In this document: piece after piece, positions 35,537 through 47,001 of the stretch
How positions within the stretch are numbered: the stretch's first letter is position 1
Layout: each line of letters begins with the position of its first letter
Notes under the pieces: generated by a model
What the model saw: only the letters and a program-made list of their open reading frames with translations
Told to the model about the DNA's origin: nothing
Database searches by the model: none
Position numbers and translations under genes: made by a program
From: an uncultured Acinetobacter sp.
GTDB lineage: Bacteria; Pseudomonadota; Gammaproteobacteria; Pseudomonadales; Moraxellaceae
DNA: 64,000 nucleotides
Assembly (NCBI RefSeq): GCF_947493735.1
Contig: NZ_CANLSL010000002.1
Span: 62,001-126,000 of the forward strand
Reading direction: 5' to 3'

Positions 35537-37165
35537 TTAAAGCTGAACAATCGCCTTAATCTGAGCCACAGCTTCATCGACTGATTTTGCAGTAATTTCA
35601 GTATCAGCAAACTCTGCTTGATCAACTAGCACGGTGATGCCTGTTTCACGAAGTAGATTGATGTTTTCCGCACTCAAGTTCGCTTGTGCAATCACCACGA
35701 TGCCATCTGACAGCAAGGCACGTTCAAGATGTTGCGACTGTGCAAATAGCTCAGCATTCACAGCCAACACTGCAGGTTTTTGACCAAGTCGTGCCGCACG
35801 ATCTTCTGCGGTGACAGGTTGTGCGCTATCAGACACTTGCGCCAGATCTTCGATCATCGCTGCGCCAATGGTGACATTGCTCAAACGATCAATAAAGATA
35901 AATGCACCAGTATGACGGCTATCTTGGTAATGATCAAACACGATTGGACGGTCAAATTCAATGGTAATGTCTGCTATGCCGTTTAGCTCTAGCTGCTCAA
36001 CCTGACCATGTTCAAGTGTATTCACATCAATACGATGGTTGATATGGGTCACTTTTGCAGGCACGCTTTGTACGCCAACTTTGACATTGTACAGCTTACC
36101 TACCACCAGCGGATGATCGCTCATCCACACCACAGTTGAACGCACTGCACGAGATACCGATGGATATGCGCTTGGATGCGTGATCAAATCACCACGGCTA
36201 ATGTCGATTTCATCATTTAAAGTCAATGTCACCGCTTGACCCACTTGCGCTTGATCAAGATTGCCATCATAAGTCACGATTTCTTTGACGGTACTGCGCT
36301 TACCTGATGGTAGCGCTACGATCTCATCACCAACTTTCACTGCACCAAGTGCAATCGTGCCTGCAAAACCACGGAAGTCGAGGTTTGGACGGTTGACATA
36401 TTGCACAGGTAGACGGAAATCTTGCTTCTTGGCATCACGAGTGATTTCAACGGTTTCCAAGATATTCATCAAAGTCTGCGCTTGATAGCCGTTCTCGTAG
36501 TACCACGGTGTACTTTCTGATGGATTGACCACATTGTCGCCGTTCAATGCAGAAATCGGCACAAATCGAATGTCTTTTGGCTGACGATCACCCAATTGCT
36601 CAACGAAAGCATAATAATCTTGGCGAATTTGATCGAATTTGTCTTTAGAAAATTCCACCAAATCCATCTTGTTAATTGCCACCACAATATTACGAATACC
36701 GAGTAATGCAGCAATAAAAGTATGACGACGAGTTTGCGTCTGAACGCCATAACGAGCATCAATCAAGATGATCGCAAGATCACAGGTCGATGCGCCTGTT
36801 GCCATATTACGAGTATATTGCTCATGTCCTGGAGTATCAGCGATGATGAATTTACGCTTTTCCGTCGAGAAATAACGATACGCCACATCAATGGTAATGC
36901 CCTGCTCACGTTCTGCTTGCAGACCATCAACCAAGAGTGCAAGGTCTATTTTCTCACCTTGTGTACCGACTTTTTTACTGTCACGTTGTACCGCTTCGAG
37001 TTGATCTTCATAGATCATTTTCGAGTCATGCAACAAGCGACCAATCAAGGTACTTTTACCATCATCGACATTACCGCAAGTCAGAAAACGCAATAAGTCT
37101 TTTTGTTCGTGCTGTTTGAGATATGCCAAAATGTCTTGGCTAATCAGTTCGGATTGATGCGACAT
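35537..37165 (-). CDS. cysN: Sulfate adenylyltransferase subunit 1 (GTPase), with extra C-terminal tail
   Basis: 542 residues. With CysD it forms ATP sulfurylase; CysN hydrolyses GTP to drive APS formation. GTPase motifs are intact: [31 protein letters not shown]. Beta-barrel domains follow to about 455. E. coli CysN is 475 residues; here about 87 residues are added (nt 35540-35800). They begin [15 protein letters not shown], which resembles the linker and first strand of the APS-kinase domain in CysNC fusions, but no Walker A follows, so there is no kinase activity. Follows cysD at a 111-base gap. Confidence 0.93.
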   Translation of the reverse strand: MSHQSELISQDILAYLKQHEQKDLLRFLTCGNVDDGKSTLIGRLLHDSKMIYEDQLEAVQRDSKKVGTQGEKIDLALLVDGLQAEREQGITIDVAYRYFSTEKRKFIIADTPGHEQYTRNMATGASTCDLAIILIDARYGVQTQTRRHTFIAALLGIRNIVVAINKMDLVEFSKDKFDQIRQDYYAFVEQLGDRQPKDIRFVPISALNGDNVVNPSESTPWYYENGYQAQTLMNILETVEITRDAKKQDFRLPVQYVNRPNLDFRGFAGTIALGAVKVGDEIVALPSGKRSTVKEIVTYDGNLDQAQVGQAVTLTLNDEIDISRGDLITHPSAYPSVSRAVRSTVVWMSDHPLVVGKLYNVKVGVQSVPAKVTHINHRIDVNTLEHGQVEQLELNGIADITIEFDRPIVFDHYQDSRHTGAFIFIDRLSNVTIGAAMIEDLAQVSDSAQPVTAEDRAARLGQKPAVLAVNAELFAQSQHLERALLSDGIVVIAQANLSAENINLLRETGITVLVDQAEFADTEITAKSVDEAVAQIKAIVQL

Positions 37166-37276
37166 TTATATTCCGCCTAATATTCTTTAAAAACTTTACC
37201 AGTTAGAAACTTAAATCAGTTATTTCAGTGAAAACCAAACCACATGCAATCAACAATGAAATGCAGTGAGAAAAAA

Positions 37277-38185
37277 TTAGAAGTAACCTTCTTGCTTTTT
37301 CTTTTCCATTGAACCTGCTTCATCATGGTCAATCATTCGACCTTGACGCTCAGAACTGGTGGTTAGGAGCATTTCTTGGATAATGTCAGGCAAGGTATCC
37401 GCTTTGGACTCGACCGCACCTGTCAGAGGATAACAGCCCAGTGTACGGAAACGCACCGATTTCATTTCAGGCACTTCATTTTCACGCAATGGGAAACGCT
37501 CATCATCAATCATGATCAAGGTGCCATCACGTTCAACCACAGGGCGTTCAGCAGCGTAATACAGCGGGACAATTGGAATCTGCTCAAGGTAGATGTATTG
37601 CCAAATGTCTAGCTCAGTCCAGTTTGAGAGTGGAAAAACACGGATGCTTTCGCCTTGATTGACTTTACCGTTGTAGATATTCCATAGCTCAGGACGTTGG
37701 TTTTTGGGATCCCAACGGTGTTTGCTGTCACGGAAAGAATAAACACGCTCTTTGGCACGTGATTTTTCTTCGTCACGGCGTGCCCCGCCAAATGCCGCAT
37801 CGAATTTATATTTATCCAATGCTTGCTTTAGGGCTTGGGTTTTCATGATGTCGGTATATTTCGAGCTACCATGATCAAATGGGTTAATGCTCTGCGCCAT
37901 GCCTTCAAGATTTTTGTGTTCGATCAATTCAAGACCATTTTTCTTCACCATCTCATCACGGAAGGTGATCATGTCTTTGAATTTCCAACCTGTATTGACA
38001 TGCATCAATGGAAATGGGAGCTTCGCAGGATAGAATGCCTTCATCGCAAGATGCAGCATCACCGCCGAATCTTTACCGATTGAATACAGCATCACAGGGT
38101 TGTCAAACTCTGCTGCAACCTCTCGAATAATATGAATACTTTCAGCTTCAAGCTGTTTTAGGTGGGTTAATCTTTCGTCAGACAT
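37277..38185 (-). CDS. cysD: Sulfate adenylyltransferase subunit 2
   Basis: 302 residues from ATG 38185, exactly the E. coli length; the frame runs 23 codons further upstream without support, and AGGG eight bases before 38185 fits. CysD is the ATP-pyrophosphatase subunit that adenylates sulfate in assimilation. The PP-loop reads [14 protein letters not shown], and the C-terminal [19 protein letters not shown] is typical. First gene of a leftward cysD-cysN operon. Confidence 0.95.
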   Translation of the reverse strand: MSDERLTHLKQLEAESIHIIREVAAEFDNPVMLYSIGKDSAVMLHLAMKAFYPAKLPFPLMHVNTGWKFKDMITFRDEMVKKNGLELIEHKNLEGMAQSINPFDHGSSKYTDIMKTQALKQALDKYKFDAAFGGARRDEEKSRAKERVYSFRDSKHRWDPKNQRPELWNIYNGKVNQGESIRVFPLSNWTELDIWQYIYLEQIPIVPLYYAAERPVVERDGTLIMIDDERFPLRENEVPEMKSVRFRTLGCYPLTGAVESKADTLPDIIQEMLLTTSSERQGRMIDHDEAGSMEKKKQEGYF

Positions 38186-38585
38186 TAAGGAGACCCTACT
38201 ACGATTCCAATCAAATATTCCAATGAACACGTTTTCAAAAAACGTATGACGCATACAACAAGGTGTTAAATTTCAGGCAGGTAGTCTAGCATATTACTGG
38301 TTAACTTTCTGAATGTTATGCCGATATTCTGCCATACTCATGGATTTTCAAGTCGATGATATGAATTTTTGCGATATATTGATGAAATTACAACATATAT
38401 GTTTTTTGCATGTTGTTATGAAAAAATATGATAAGCAATCATTCTCATCTTTTGATTTTACGATATTAAAGCCTCAAACCGTTCGTAAAAATCAATCTCA
38501 GCAAAGTCATTGTCATGACGAATAACATAGCCATTTCCGACAAAATTTCGTATCATATGCACCTCAATTTTGAGGGTATGTACAG
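38186..38585. other. Divergent intergenic region cysD / nudJ
   Basis: About 400 AT-rich bases. Near the cysD start is a perfect inverted repeat, ACGTTTT-CAA-AAAACGT (38229-38245), a possible operator. A 7-bp hairpin ACAACAT/ATGTTGT lies near 38390. GAGGG nine bases before ATG 38586 serves nudJ. A 70-codon frame at 38313 has no coding signs and is not called. Confidence 0.4.
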
Positions 38586-39107
38586 ATGGCAAATACTTCA
38601 AATTTAGCATCATCAAACGCAACAGCACCTTGGACTGCGCATGTCACCGTAGCCACTGTGGTACAGCGTGAAAATCGTTTCTTGTTGGTTGAAGAACATA
38701 GCGAAGGGTTTAGCCATACTGTGTTTAACCAACCTGCAGGACACGTCGAAGCAGGCGAAACCCTAATCCAAGCTGCAATCCGTGAAACCCTAGAGGAAAC
38801 CGCTTGGCATGTGGAAGTTACCGATTTGCTTGGCATCTACAGCTATACCCCGCCGATGTTTCCTGATCGTACCTATTATCGTTTTTGTTTCTTAGCGAAT
38901 GCGCTTGAAGATACACAACAGGCTTTGGATGATGGCATTGTGCAAGCGCACTGGATGACACTTGATGAGTTGCAACTATCAGCACGCGCCCGTAGTCCAT
39001 TAGTGATTCGAGCAATTGAAGATGCTTTGGCTGGGAAGAAATACCCAGTCGATTTGATTTATGAGCATCCATTTGCCCAAGTTTCGACCTCACCATTTAG
39101 CGCTTAA
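38586..39107 (+). CDS. nudJ: NudJ-type Nudix phosphatase
   Basis: 173 residues. The Nudix box is GHVEAGE with RETLEET seven residues on. The start of the domain, HVTVATVVQRENRFLLVEE, and the end, RSPLVIRAIEDA with YPVDLIYEHPF, match NudJ (YmfB), which hydrolyses nucleoside tri- and diphosphates and HMP-PP. The order nudJ-mnmA-hflD-purB is the same as in E. coli, which supports the assignment. Confidence 0.9.
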   Translation: MANTSNLASSNATAPWTAHVTVATVVQRENRFLLVEEHSEGFSHTVFNQPAGHVEAGETLIQAAIRETLEETAWHVEVTDLLGIYSYTPPMFPDRTYYRFCFLANALEDTQQALDDGIVQAHWMTLDELQLSARARSPLVIRAIEDALAGKKYPVDLIYEHPFAQVSTSPFSA

Positions 39108-39193
39108 GTTGATTTAAACAATTTGTACGCCATATACGCTTTCAAACTGCCTTGTTAATTTTAGGCTCTAATTTTTTGGAACAACATTCTCTT

Positions 39194-40357
39194 ATGACTG
39201 ACACCATCACTCCTACTCCACAAAACACACGTGTCATTGTCGGCATGTCTGGCGGTGTTGATTCTTCAGTTTCTGCGGCACTTTTACTTGAGCAAGGTTA
39301 TCAAGTCGAAGGCTTATTTATGAAGAATTGGGAGGAAGATGACGGTACGGAATATTGCACTGCATTGGAGGATTTAGCCGATGCGCAAGCGGTTGCCGAT
39401 CGTCTAGGCATTGTGCTCCACACTGCAAATTTTGCCTCAGAATATTGGGATCGTGTGTTTGAGCATTTCTTGGCGGAATATTCTGCAGGACGCACGCCAA
39501 ACCCAGATATTCTTTGTAATAAAGAAATTAAATTCCGTGCATTTTTGGACTATGCCATGACTTTGGGTGCAGATTATATTGCCACAGGTCACTACGCACG
39601 CCGTGGACAAACCATGCAAAATAGTCAAGGTGAAAGCTATGCACCATTACTTCGTGGTGTGGACAATAATAAAGATCAAACTTATTTCTTACATGCGGTG
39701 CATGGACGTGAGATCAATAAAACTCTATTCCCTGTTGGCGAGTTAGAAAAGCCTCAAGTGCGTGAAATTGCCAAGAGATATGATCTTGCCACAGCGACTA
39801 AAAAGGACTCAACGGGCATTTGCTTTATCGGTGAGCGTCGCTTTAGTGATTTCTTAAAACAGTATTTGCCTGCTCAAGCAGGAGAAATTGTCTTGGAAGA
39901 TGGCAAAGTCATCGGTGAACATCACGGCTTAATGTATTACACCCTTGGTCAACGTGGTGGTATAGGGATTGGCGGACTAAAAGATGTCGCTGAAGGTGCA
40001 TGGTTCGTATTGCATAAAGACATCGCTAATAATCGTCTTGTGGTCGGTCAAGGACATGAGCATCAACTGATGCTGAGCCACAACCTTGATAGTGAATATA
40101 TTGACTGGATCGCAGGCGAACAAGCCATTCCGACGACTGGACTGCGCTGTACTGCAAAAACACGCTATCGCCAACCCGATCAAGACTGTACAATATTTCC
40201 ACATCCTGATTTTGCACAGGGTGTGCGTGTAGTGTTTGATCAAGCGCAACGTGCCGCAACGCCTGGGCAATCAGTGGTGTTTTATCAGGATCAAGTGTGT
40301 TTGGGTGGTGGTGTGATTCGCAGCATTGACGCACCTTTACCACAATACTTAGTTTGA
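39194..40357 (+). CDS. mnmA: tRNA 2-thiouridylase MnmA
   Basis: 387 residues from ATG 39194 ([11 protein letters not shown]); the frame opens at a TTG 14 codons earlier. MnmA thiolates U34 of Glu, Gln and Lys tRNAs, taking sulfur from TusE. Present are the PP-loop [12 protein letters not shown], the first catalytic cysteine in [12 protein letters not shown] and the second in [12 protein letters not shown], plus a central GHYAR. The C-terminal barrel is complete. Its stop codon lies within the first unit of a 14-bp tandem repeat. Second gene of the nudJ-mnmA-hflD set. Confidence 0.95.
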   Translation: MTDTITPTPQNTRVIVGMSGGVDSSVSAALLLEQGYQVEGLFMKNWEEDDGTEYCTALEDLADAQAVADRLGIVLHTANFASEYWDRVFEHFLAEYSAGRTPNPDILCNKEIKFRAFLDYAMTLGADYIATGHYARRGQTMQNSQGESYAPLLRGVDNNKDQTYFLHAVHGREINKTLFPVGELEKPQVREIAKRYDLATATKKDSTGICFIGERRFSDFLKQYLPAQAGEIVLEDGKVIGEHHGLMYYTLGQRGGIGIGGLKDVAEGAWFVLHKDIANNRLVVGQGHEHQLMLSHNLDSEYIDWIAGEQAIPTTGLRCTAKTRYRQPDQDCTIFPHPDFAQGVRVVFDQAQRAATPGQSVVFYQDQVCLGGGVIRSIDAPLPQYLV

Positions 40358-40394
40358 GCTATTTGGTTTGAGCTATTTGGTTTGAGCTATTTAG
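40353..40394. repeat. Three tandem copies of a 14-bp unit overlapping the mnmA stop
   Basis: TTTGAGCTATTTGG at 40353-40366 and 40367-40380, with a third copy at 40381-40394 differing at one base. The TGA of the first unit is the mnmA stop codon. Confidence 0.9.
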
Positions 40395-40482
40395 CTTGAT
40401 GGATTTAACGTGATCGTTGATTTTAAAATTTCAATCGTAGCTAACCTAGCAAGGCAACTTAATCGTAACAAGGCAATAGTAC

Positions 40483-41247
40483 ATGACCGATCTTAGCCCT
40501 TTTCAGCCGAGCATGACGCTCAGCCGTGAACAGCATCAAGTGCTGGCATTGGCTGCGGTGTTTCAGGCGGCGCAGATTGTTCATCTGATTGCGCTACGTG
40601 GCAGTCAGGCGGTGCATGATGTGGGCGATCAATATAGTCAAACGCTATTGCAGGCCGCTTTAAATATTCGTGCGACGGACAACCCAAATCAAAACAGTTT
40701 ATTATTTTTTGGCTCACTTGAGCATTTGGGTTTAGGCTTACGCACACTCGAACAAAGTTTAATTGCGCCCTACGATCCACAGCCAAAGCATCGTTTTCCA
40801 CGCTTTAAATTGCCTGCGAGCAAACAGACTTTAGCCTATGCGATGGCGATGCTACAGCTCTCAAGCAAGGTTTACAGTAATAAAGATTTTCAGCAGAAAA
40901 TTCTCAATACACAGCAACAGATTATTCGGCAGTTAACTTTTTTTGAGCATAATTTTCAGCATCAAAGTATTATTCAAAGCTTGGCGACTTTATATACTGA
41001 CACCGCAAGTACTATGAAACCTCGTATTATGGTCAAGGGTACGGCTCGCACCTTTAAGAATCCGCATGATGTAGCGCTGATCCGAGCGACTTTATTTACA
41101 GGTTTACAAGCGGCACATTATTGGCGACAGCTTGGCGGTAGTCCGTGGAAAATGATTTTCACCAAATCCAAAACGCTAAAACAGATTCGTTATTTTGCTT
41201 CGATACAATATCAGCAAAGTCAAAAAGAGATGGTTCATGATGGTTAA
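40483..41247 (+). CDS. hflD: HflD homologue (YcfC)
   Basis: 254 residues, all-helical; starts with a Gln-rich helix QHQVLALAAVFQAAQIVHLIA cut here to LALAAVFQAAQIVHL, the family's first helix. HflD is a peripheral membrane protein that in E. coli binds the lambda CII activator; its housekeeping role is unclear. The family marker GGSPWKMIFTKSK lies near residue 215. Its position directly after mnmA and before purB is as in E. coli. ATG at 40483 has only a weak purine tract upstream. Confidence 0.88.
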   Translation: MTDLSPFQPSMTLSREQHQVLALAAVFQAAQIVHLIALRGSQAVHDVGDQYSQTLLQAALNIRATDNPNQNSLLFFGSLEHLGLGLRTLEQSLIAPYDPQPKHRFPRFKLPASKQTLAYAMAMLQLSSKVYSNKDFQQKILNTQQQIIRQLTFFEHNFQHQSIIQSLATLYTDTASTMKPRIMVKGTARTFKNPHDVALIRATLFTGLQAAHYWRQLGGSPWKMIFTKSKTLKQIRYFASIQYQQSQKEMVHDG

Positions 41248-42951
<1,704 letters not shown>

Positions 42952-43005
42952 TCTTTAATTATTGATTTTTGATCGTTAACACAAGGCGTTTTACTCATCA
43001 AAACG

Positions 43006-43040
43006 AATACCATCCTAAAAATAAGGGTGGTATTTTTTTT
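43006..43040 (+). terminator. purB terminator
   Basis: AATACCATCCT, loop AAAAATA, AGGGTGGTATT then T8; one G-T pair in the stem. Confidence 0.9.
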
Positions 43041-43100
43041 CTCGCACAAAGACGAATGTAAGTAATAAGATTCAGGAATTCCATAGAATCTAGACGTAAT

Positions 43101-43160
43101 AAAAAACACCTTATTCCATTCAGCCCATTTAAAATATGCTGAGAAATAAGGTGTCTTTTT
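43101..43160 (-). terminator. Terminator of the cold-shock gene
   Basis: AACACCTTATT at 43105 pairs with AATAAGGTGT at 43145 across a long loop; leftward it ends in a T-run. It converges on the purB terminator. Confidence 0.7.
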
Positions 43161-43204
43161 GGCTTTAGGTTTTAAGCAAACCTAAAACTATCGTGATCTA
43201 GAAA

Positions 43205-43417
43205 TTAGTCAACTGGACGAACTTCTTCAGCTTGCAAGCCTTTTTGACCTTGAGCAACTGTAAATTCAACTTTTTGACCATCACGTAATGAACGGTGACC
43301 ATCTGCTTGAATCGCACGGAAATGTACGAATACATCTTCGCCACTATTACGTTGGATAAAACCGAAACCTTTAGTATCGTTAAACCACTTTACAACACCT
43401 TGTTCACGTGCCGTCAT
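43205..43417 (-). CDS. Cold-shock-domain protein (CspA family)
   Basis: 70 residues, a single cold-shock domain. RNP1 is KGFGFIQ and RNP2 DVFVHF, the two single-strand nucleic-acid binding motifs. Such proteins melt RNA structure at low temperature or in stationary phase. GAGGA lies about seven bases before the ATG. The upstream region to the next gene is 318 bases, consistent with the long leaders of csp mRNAs. Which paralogue it is cannot be told. Confidence 0.93.
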   Translation of the reverse strand: MTAREQGVVKWFNDTKGFGFIQRNSGEDVFVHFRAIQADGHRSLRDGQKVEFTVAQGQKGLQAEEVRPVD

Positions 43418-43735
43418 AACTATTCCTCATCGTTTTTTGGAAAAAAATAAGGACGCACAGGTGCTGCTAACAGTAGAGAAACACGATTGAAAAAACATCT
43501 TAGTTATTTTACTCTCGTTATCATTCTGAAGAACTTTCAACATCAACCTATTCACATCCATTTGTATTTTGTCAGTGGATCGTGCATTTCCAGCAACGAA
43601 CTCTATTCAAAATTACGCCACGAGCTTAGCACGACTACAAGGATATTGGTACTTATTTTTTAAGATATTGATATGAATCAGATGAATAGTTTTTATACAA
43701 CGATGTTTATATTGATCAAATTTATTAATTCTGCT
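43418..43735. other. Leader and spacer upstream of the cold-shock gene
   Basis: 318 bases. The part next to the csp gene is probably a long untranslated leader. I see no unambiguous cold-box motif, and no small ORF. The part near 43735 holds the end of the convergent-side PACE gene, without a clear terminator. Confidence 0.35.
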
Positions 43736-44191
43736 CTATCGTGGTGCGTTAGAACGTCCAATACCAAAATATTTTGCCATAAAAGCGTCGTAGCACCATT
43801 GGAAAATAAAGGTATACACTACGATACACATTGCTAAGGCAATATCGAGGATTAATGCTTGCCAAAAGCTAATATCCATCATCCACGCAATGATCGGTAC
43901 GGTAAAAATAATCAAGCCACCCTCAAAGCCAATTGCATGTAAAATCCGCACTGAAAAAGTACGCTCCCACTGCATTTTATATTCAATCTTTTCAAAGCCA
44001 AAGTTAAAGACCATATTCCACAGCATCGCAATCACGCTCATGATGACCCACAGTACACCAGTATGTGCCAAATCTTTATTCAGCACCCAACTGAGAATAG
44101 GCGTACCAAGAATGAGTAATATCACTTCATAACTTAGTGCATGGATAATACGATGTTTTAACTGAACTTGATTTGATGCGGCGCGTTTCAT
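43736..44191 (-). CDS. PACE-family multidrug exporter (AceI-like)
   Basis: 151 residues, four membrane helices as two tandem bacterial transmembrane pairs. The first helix has HALSYEVILL with Glu22, equivalent to the essential Glu15 of AceI; the second repeat begins ILHAIGFEGGLI, and the conserved FNFGFEKIE and WERT motifs are present. It ends YTFIFQWCYDAF. AceI exports chlorhexidine, and short polyamines are thought to be natural substrates. In A. baumannii aceI is next to its LysR regulator aceR; no regulator is adjacent here, so it may be a different paralogue. Confidence 0.92.
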   Translation of the reverse strand: MKRAASNQVQLKHRIIHALSYEVILLILGTPILSWVLNKDLAHTGVLWVIMSVIAMLWNMVFNFGFEKIEYKMQWERTFSVRILHAIGFEGGLIIFTVPIIAWMMDISFWQALILDIALAMCIVVYTFIFQWCYDAFMAKYFGIGRSNAPR

Positions 44192-44426
44192 GGCAGTGAT
44201 CGAAAAATTAAAACATAAACAAGCTCATTCTAGCTGATTCTGCGTTATTTTGGTGCGCAAATTGCCAGTATATTTTTATCAAGCCTAACTCATGTAAGGC
44301 TGACATCAGCATATGTTTTGCTTTATGATCAATCATACAATGTAATGAACGATCTTCGCTTGGTTCACCATTTTATTATTTATCGTCTATTGTCGACCTT
44401 TTTGTTTCTTATATCAGAGTCATCTT

Positions 44427-45470
44427 ATGTCTAGCGCTCAATCCAGCTCTCAACCTACATCGCAAAAACGCAATATCTACGCTTTAGAGGAGCACCCTTT
44501 TGCGCAGTATGTTCGTATTTTGGGAAAAGGTAAAACAGGGAGCCGCTCGCTGAGCTATGACGAAGCGTACGAAGCTTTTCACATGATTTTAAATGGCGAA
44601 GCATTGGATTTGCAGATTGGCGCATTTTTAATGTTGCTTCGAGTGAAAGAAGAATCCGTTGATGAGTTGACAGGTTTTGTTCAGGCGACCAAAGATTCAT
44701 TTAATCTACCGAATCTTAGCTGTGAAGTGGATCTGGATTGGTCGAGCTATGCAGGTAAGCGGAAACATTATCCGTGGTTTTTACTTGCTGCACTGACCTT
44801 AGCGCAACATGGCCATAAGATCGTCATGCACGGCGTTGCAGGTCATACCGTCAATCGGCTCTATACGCAAGATGCTGTCCAAGCACTGGGTTTTCAAAGT
44901 TGTGAATCACTTGAGCAGGTTGATGCGCATTTGCAAGCTCAAAGTTTTGCCTTTATTCCCTTAGATTTACTCAGCCCAAAACTTGCAGAAATGATTCAAT
45001 TTCGACAAATGCTCGGCTTACGCTCTCCTGTGCATACGCTCTCTCGCTTGATTAACCCATTTGATGCCAAAGCAACTTTACAAGCCATCTTCCACCCTGC
45101 ATATCGTGCTTCACACCAACAAGCCGCATTTCAATTGGGTTATAAAAATAGTGCGGTGATCAAAGGTGAAGGTGGTGAGTTTGAGCGTAATCCTGATGCC
45201 AAGACATTGATTTGTGGTATTAAAGATGGTGAATGTTTTGAACTCGAATTACCTAAAATCAATCCTGATCGATCACAAGCGGAAGAAGCATTTGATTTAG
45301 ATGTGTATAAAGCGGTGTGGTTGGGTGATGCGACGCATGATTATGGTGAGCAAGCGATCATCGAAACTTTAGCCATTGCTTTAATGACCATGAAGATTGA
45401 GTCAACTTATACCTCTGCCCAAGAAAAGGCGAAAACGCTTTGGCAAACTCGATTTGCATCAGCCAATTAA
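44427..45470 (+). CDS. ybiB: YbiB / TrpD2-family protein
   Basis: 347 residues. It has the fold of anthranilate phosphoribosyltransferase: an N-terminal helical bundle (SYDEAYEAFHMILNGEALDLQIGAFLMLLR region, core QIGAFLMLLRVKEES) and a Rossmann-like domain with MHGVAGHTVNR. The PRPP-binding GTGGD of true TrpD is absent, so it should not make tryptophan precursors. YbiB of E. coli binds nucleic acid and is LexA-linked. Divergent from the PACE gene and followed by a strong terminator. Confidence 0.87.
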   Translation: MSSAQSSSQPTSQKRNIYALEEHPFAQYVRILGKGKTGSRSLSYDEAYEAFHMILNGEALDLQIGAFLMLLRVKEESVDELTGFVQATKDSFNLPNLSCEVDLDWSSYAGKRKHYPWFLLAALTLAQHGHKIVMHGVAGHTVNRLYTQDAVQALGFQSCESLEQVDAHLQAQSFAFIPLDLLSPKLAEMIQFRQMLGLRSPVHTLSRLINPFDAKATLQAIFHPAYRASHQQAAFQLGYKNSAVIKGEGGEFERNPDAKTLICGIKDGECFELELPKINPDRSQAEEAFDLDVYKAVWLGDATHDYGEQAIIETLAIALMTMKIESTYTSAQEKAKTLWQTRFASAN

Positions 45471-45490
45471 ATTTTAGAAATTTACAGCAA

Positions 45491-45521
45491 TAAAAAAGCA
45501 CTTCGATTGAAGTGCTTTTTA
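45491..45521. terminator. Bidirectional terminator ybiB / DUF1315 gene
   Basis: AAAAAAGCACTTC, loop GATT, GAAGTGCTTTTT. Confidence 0.92.
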
Positions 45522-45537
45522 AATTCTCGGCGCAACA

Positions 45538-45810
45538 TCATGTAAAGCGAATCGGTTGAAACTCATCGTCATTTTTCGGATCATGTGAGTCGCAATGCTC
45601 ATCTTCTTCTTTTGTGCCACGATCAATATAACCTATACGCTCAGCTTCTGGCAGATGTTTATGCTCCCAAACTAAAACCGCCTGCATACACGTTTGACGT
45701 TGCTCTTTTGTGAGCGCAACACCATTTGGCCATTTACCAATTTCGACCGCAGTTTTCAATTTTTCTACGATCTCTGGGGTGAGCGTATTTAACATTTGTT
45801 CAATATTCAT
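45538..45810 (-). CDS. DUF1315 (YeaC-family) protein
   Basis: 90 residues. The family block GKWPNGVALTKEQRQTCMQA and then WEHKHLPEAERIGYIDRG is clear. The C-terminus is very acidic. YeaC-type proteins are small, cytosolic and of unknown function. It lies downstream of nadK by 70 bases in the same direction and may share its transcript. Confidence 0.88.
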   Translation of the reverse strand: MNIEQMLNTLTPEIVEKLKTAVEIGKWPNGVALTKEQRQTCMQAVLVWEHKHLPEAERIGYIDRGTKEEDEHCDSHDPKNDDEFQPIRFT

Positions 45811-45880
45811 CAGGTGATATTTCCATGTTCTTAGAGCATTTCAATCTGCTTGTCTACAATTCAAATTTTCATAACCAAAA

Positions 45881-46786
45881 TCATTCATCATTCGGATCAA
45901 AGTCACGATTCCAACCCAACTTCGTGCGACATGCTGCATAGAAGTCATAACCTGGTGGGTGTAATAAAGTGAGTTTGAAAGGATGTTTACGAATCAACAA
46001 ATGATCACCAACTTGTAAAGTCACGCTGTTCTGACCATCAGGACTGACCATTGGCAAGATTTGATTATCTCGGATAAAAATTTTAATTTCGCTCTGTCCA
46101 CCAACCACGATAGGACGAGAGGACAAAGTATGCGGATGCATTGGTACAATCACGATGGCATCCATATTGGGGTGGACAATCGGACCACCGCCTGAGAGCG
46201 CATACGCTGTCGAACCTGTTGGCGATGAAACGATCAAGCCATCGCTGTGTTGGCGATACACATATAAACCATCAATATTCATCTCAAAATCGATCATGTG
46301 AACCGATTTTCCAGAGTGCAGTACAATGTCATTTAAGGCAATATCTTCATACACCGCCTGCCCTTTGGAGCGAATTTCTGTCTCTAATAAAAACCGCTTA
46401 TCGTAGACAAAATCACCATCCAAGACTTGTCCAAGCTTATGTAGGACATCAGTAGGTGAAATATCCGTTAAGAAACCTAAACGCCCACGGTTGATCCCGA
46501 CCACAGGAACATTGTATTTGGCGAGTGCACGTGCCGCATGCAGTAGCGAACCATCACCACCGACCACAACAACCAAATCGGTCACTCGTCCGAGATGTGT
46601 ACGGCTACTGGTTTGCACATTTTCAAATGGTCCAAGCTCTGCCGTTTCTTGGTCGAAAATAGTACGCAACCCACGATCAATCAAATATTGATGAATAATC
46701 TTTAAGGTTTCGACCACCGAAGACTTTCCTGGACGTCCGATCAGACCAATGTTCCGAAAAGATTTCGAGAAATGTTGTTGCACCAC
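45881..46786 (-). CDS. nadK: NAD kinase
   Basis: 301 residues with a GTG start at 46786, chosen because GGAG lies eight bases upstream (46798-46795); the frame continues upstream to 46942, but neither that nor ATG 46819 has a ribosome site, and 301 is close to the family's length. NadK phosphorylates NAD to NADP. Motifs: GGDGSLLHAAR, GRLGFLTDI, and SPTGSTAYALSGGGPI. A second GTG directly follows the first. Confidence 0.95.
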   Translation of the reverse strand: MVQQHFSKSFRNIGLIGRPGKSSVVETLKIIHQYLIDRGLRTIFDQETAELGPFENVQTSSRTHLGRVTDLVVVVGGDGSLLHAARALAKYNVPVVGINRGRLGFLTDISPTDVLHKLGQVLDGDFVYDKRFLLETEIRSKGQAVYEDIALNDIVLHSGKSVHMIDFEMNIDGLYVYRQHSDGLIVSSPTGSTAYALSGGGPIVHPNMDAIVIVPMHPHTLSSRPIVVGGQSEIKIFIRDNQILPMVSPDGQNSVTLQVGDHLLIRKHPFKLTLLHPPGYDFYAACRTKLGWNRDFDPNDE

Positions 46787-47001
46787 GTAATGCACTCCAG
46801 TGAAATTCGACTTTATCATAGCATTTCGGTAAGACTTGACCAATCCGACTTTGACACTTTCTACATGAGTGAGCAGATTGTTTTGTGTTTTTTGTGTGAA
46901 GTTGATGAAATTTAGCAATTTACAACATACTTTGTATTGCATATCCCTACTTGCTATCGCATTATTTAGCCACCTAGGTCGTTGTCATGAATTTTTAATC
47001 A

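Noticed and set aside
38430..38452. Fur-box-like GATAAGCAATCATTC near nudJ/cysD
   Set aside because: Only the left half fits the consensus; the right half is out of register, and neither neighbour is an iron gene.
38313..38525. 70-codon frame upstream of nudJ
   Set aside because: No ribosome site, no conserved-looking sequence; sits in an AT-rich divergent promoter region.
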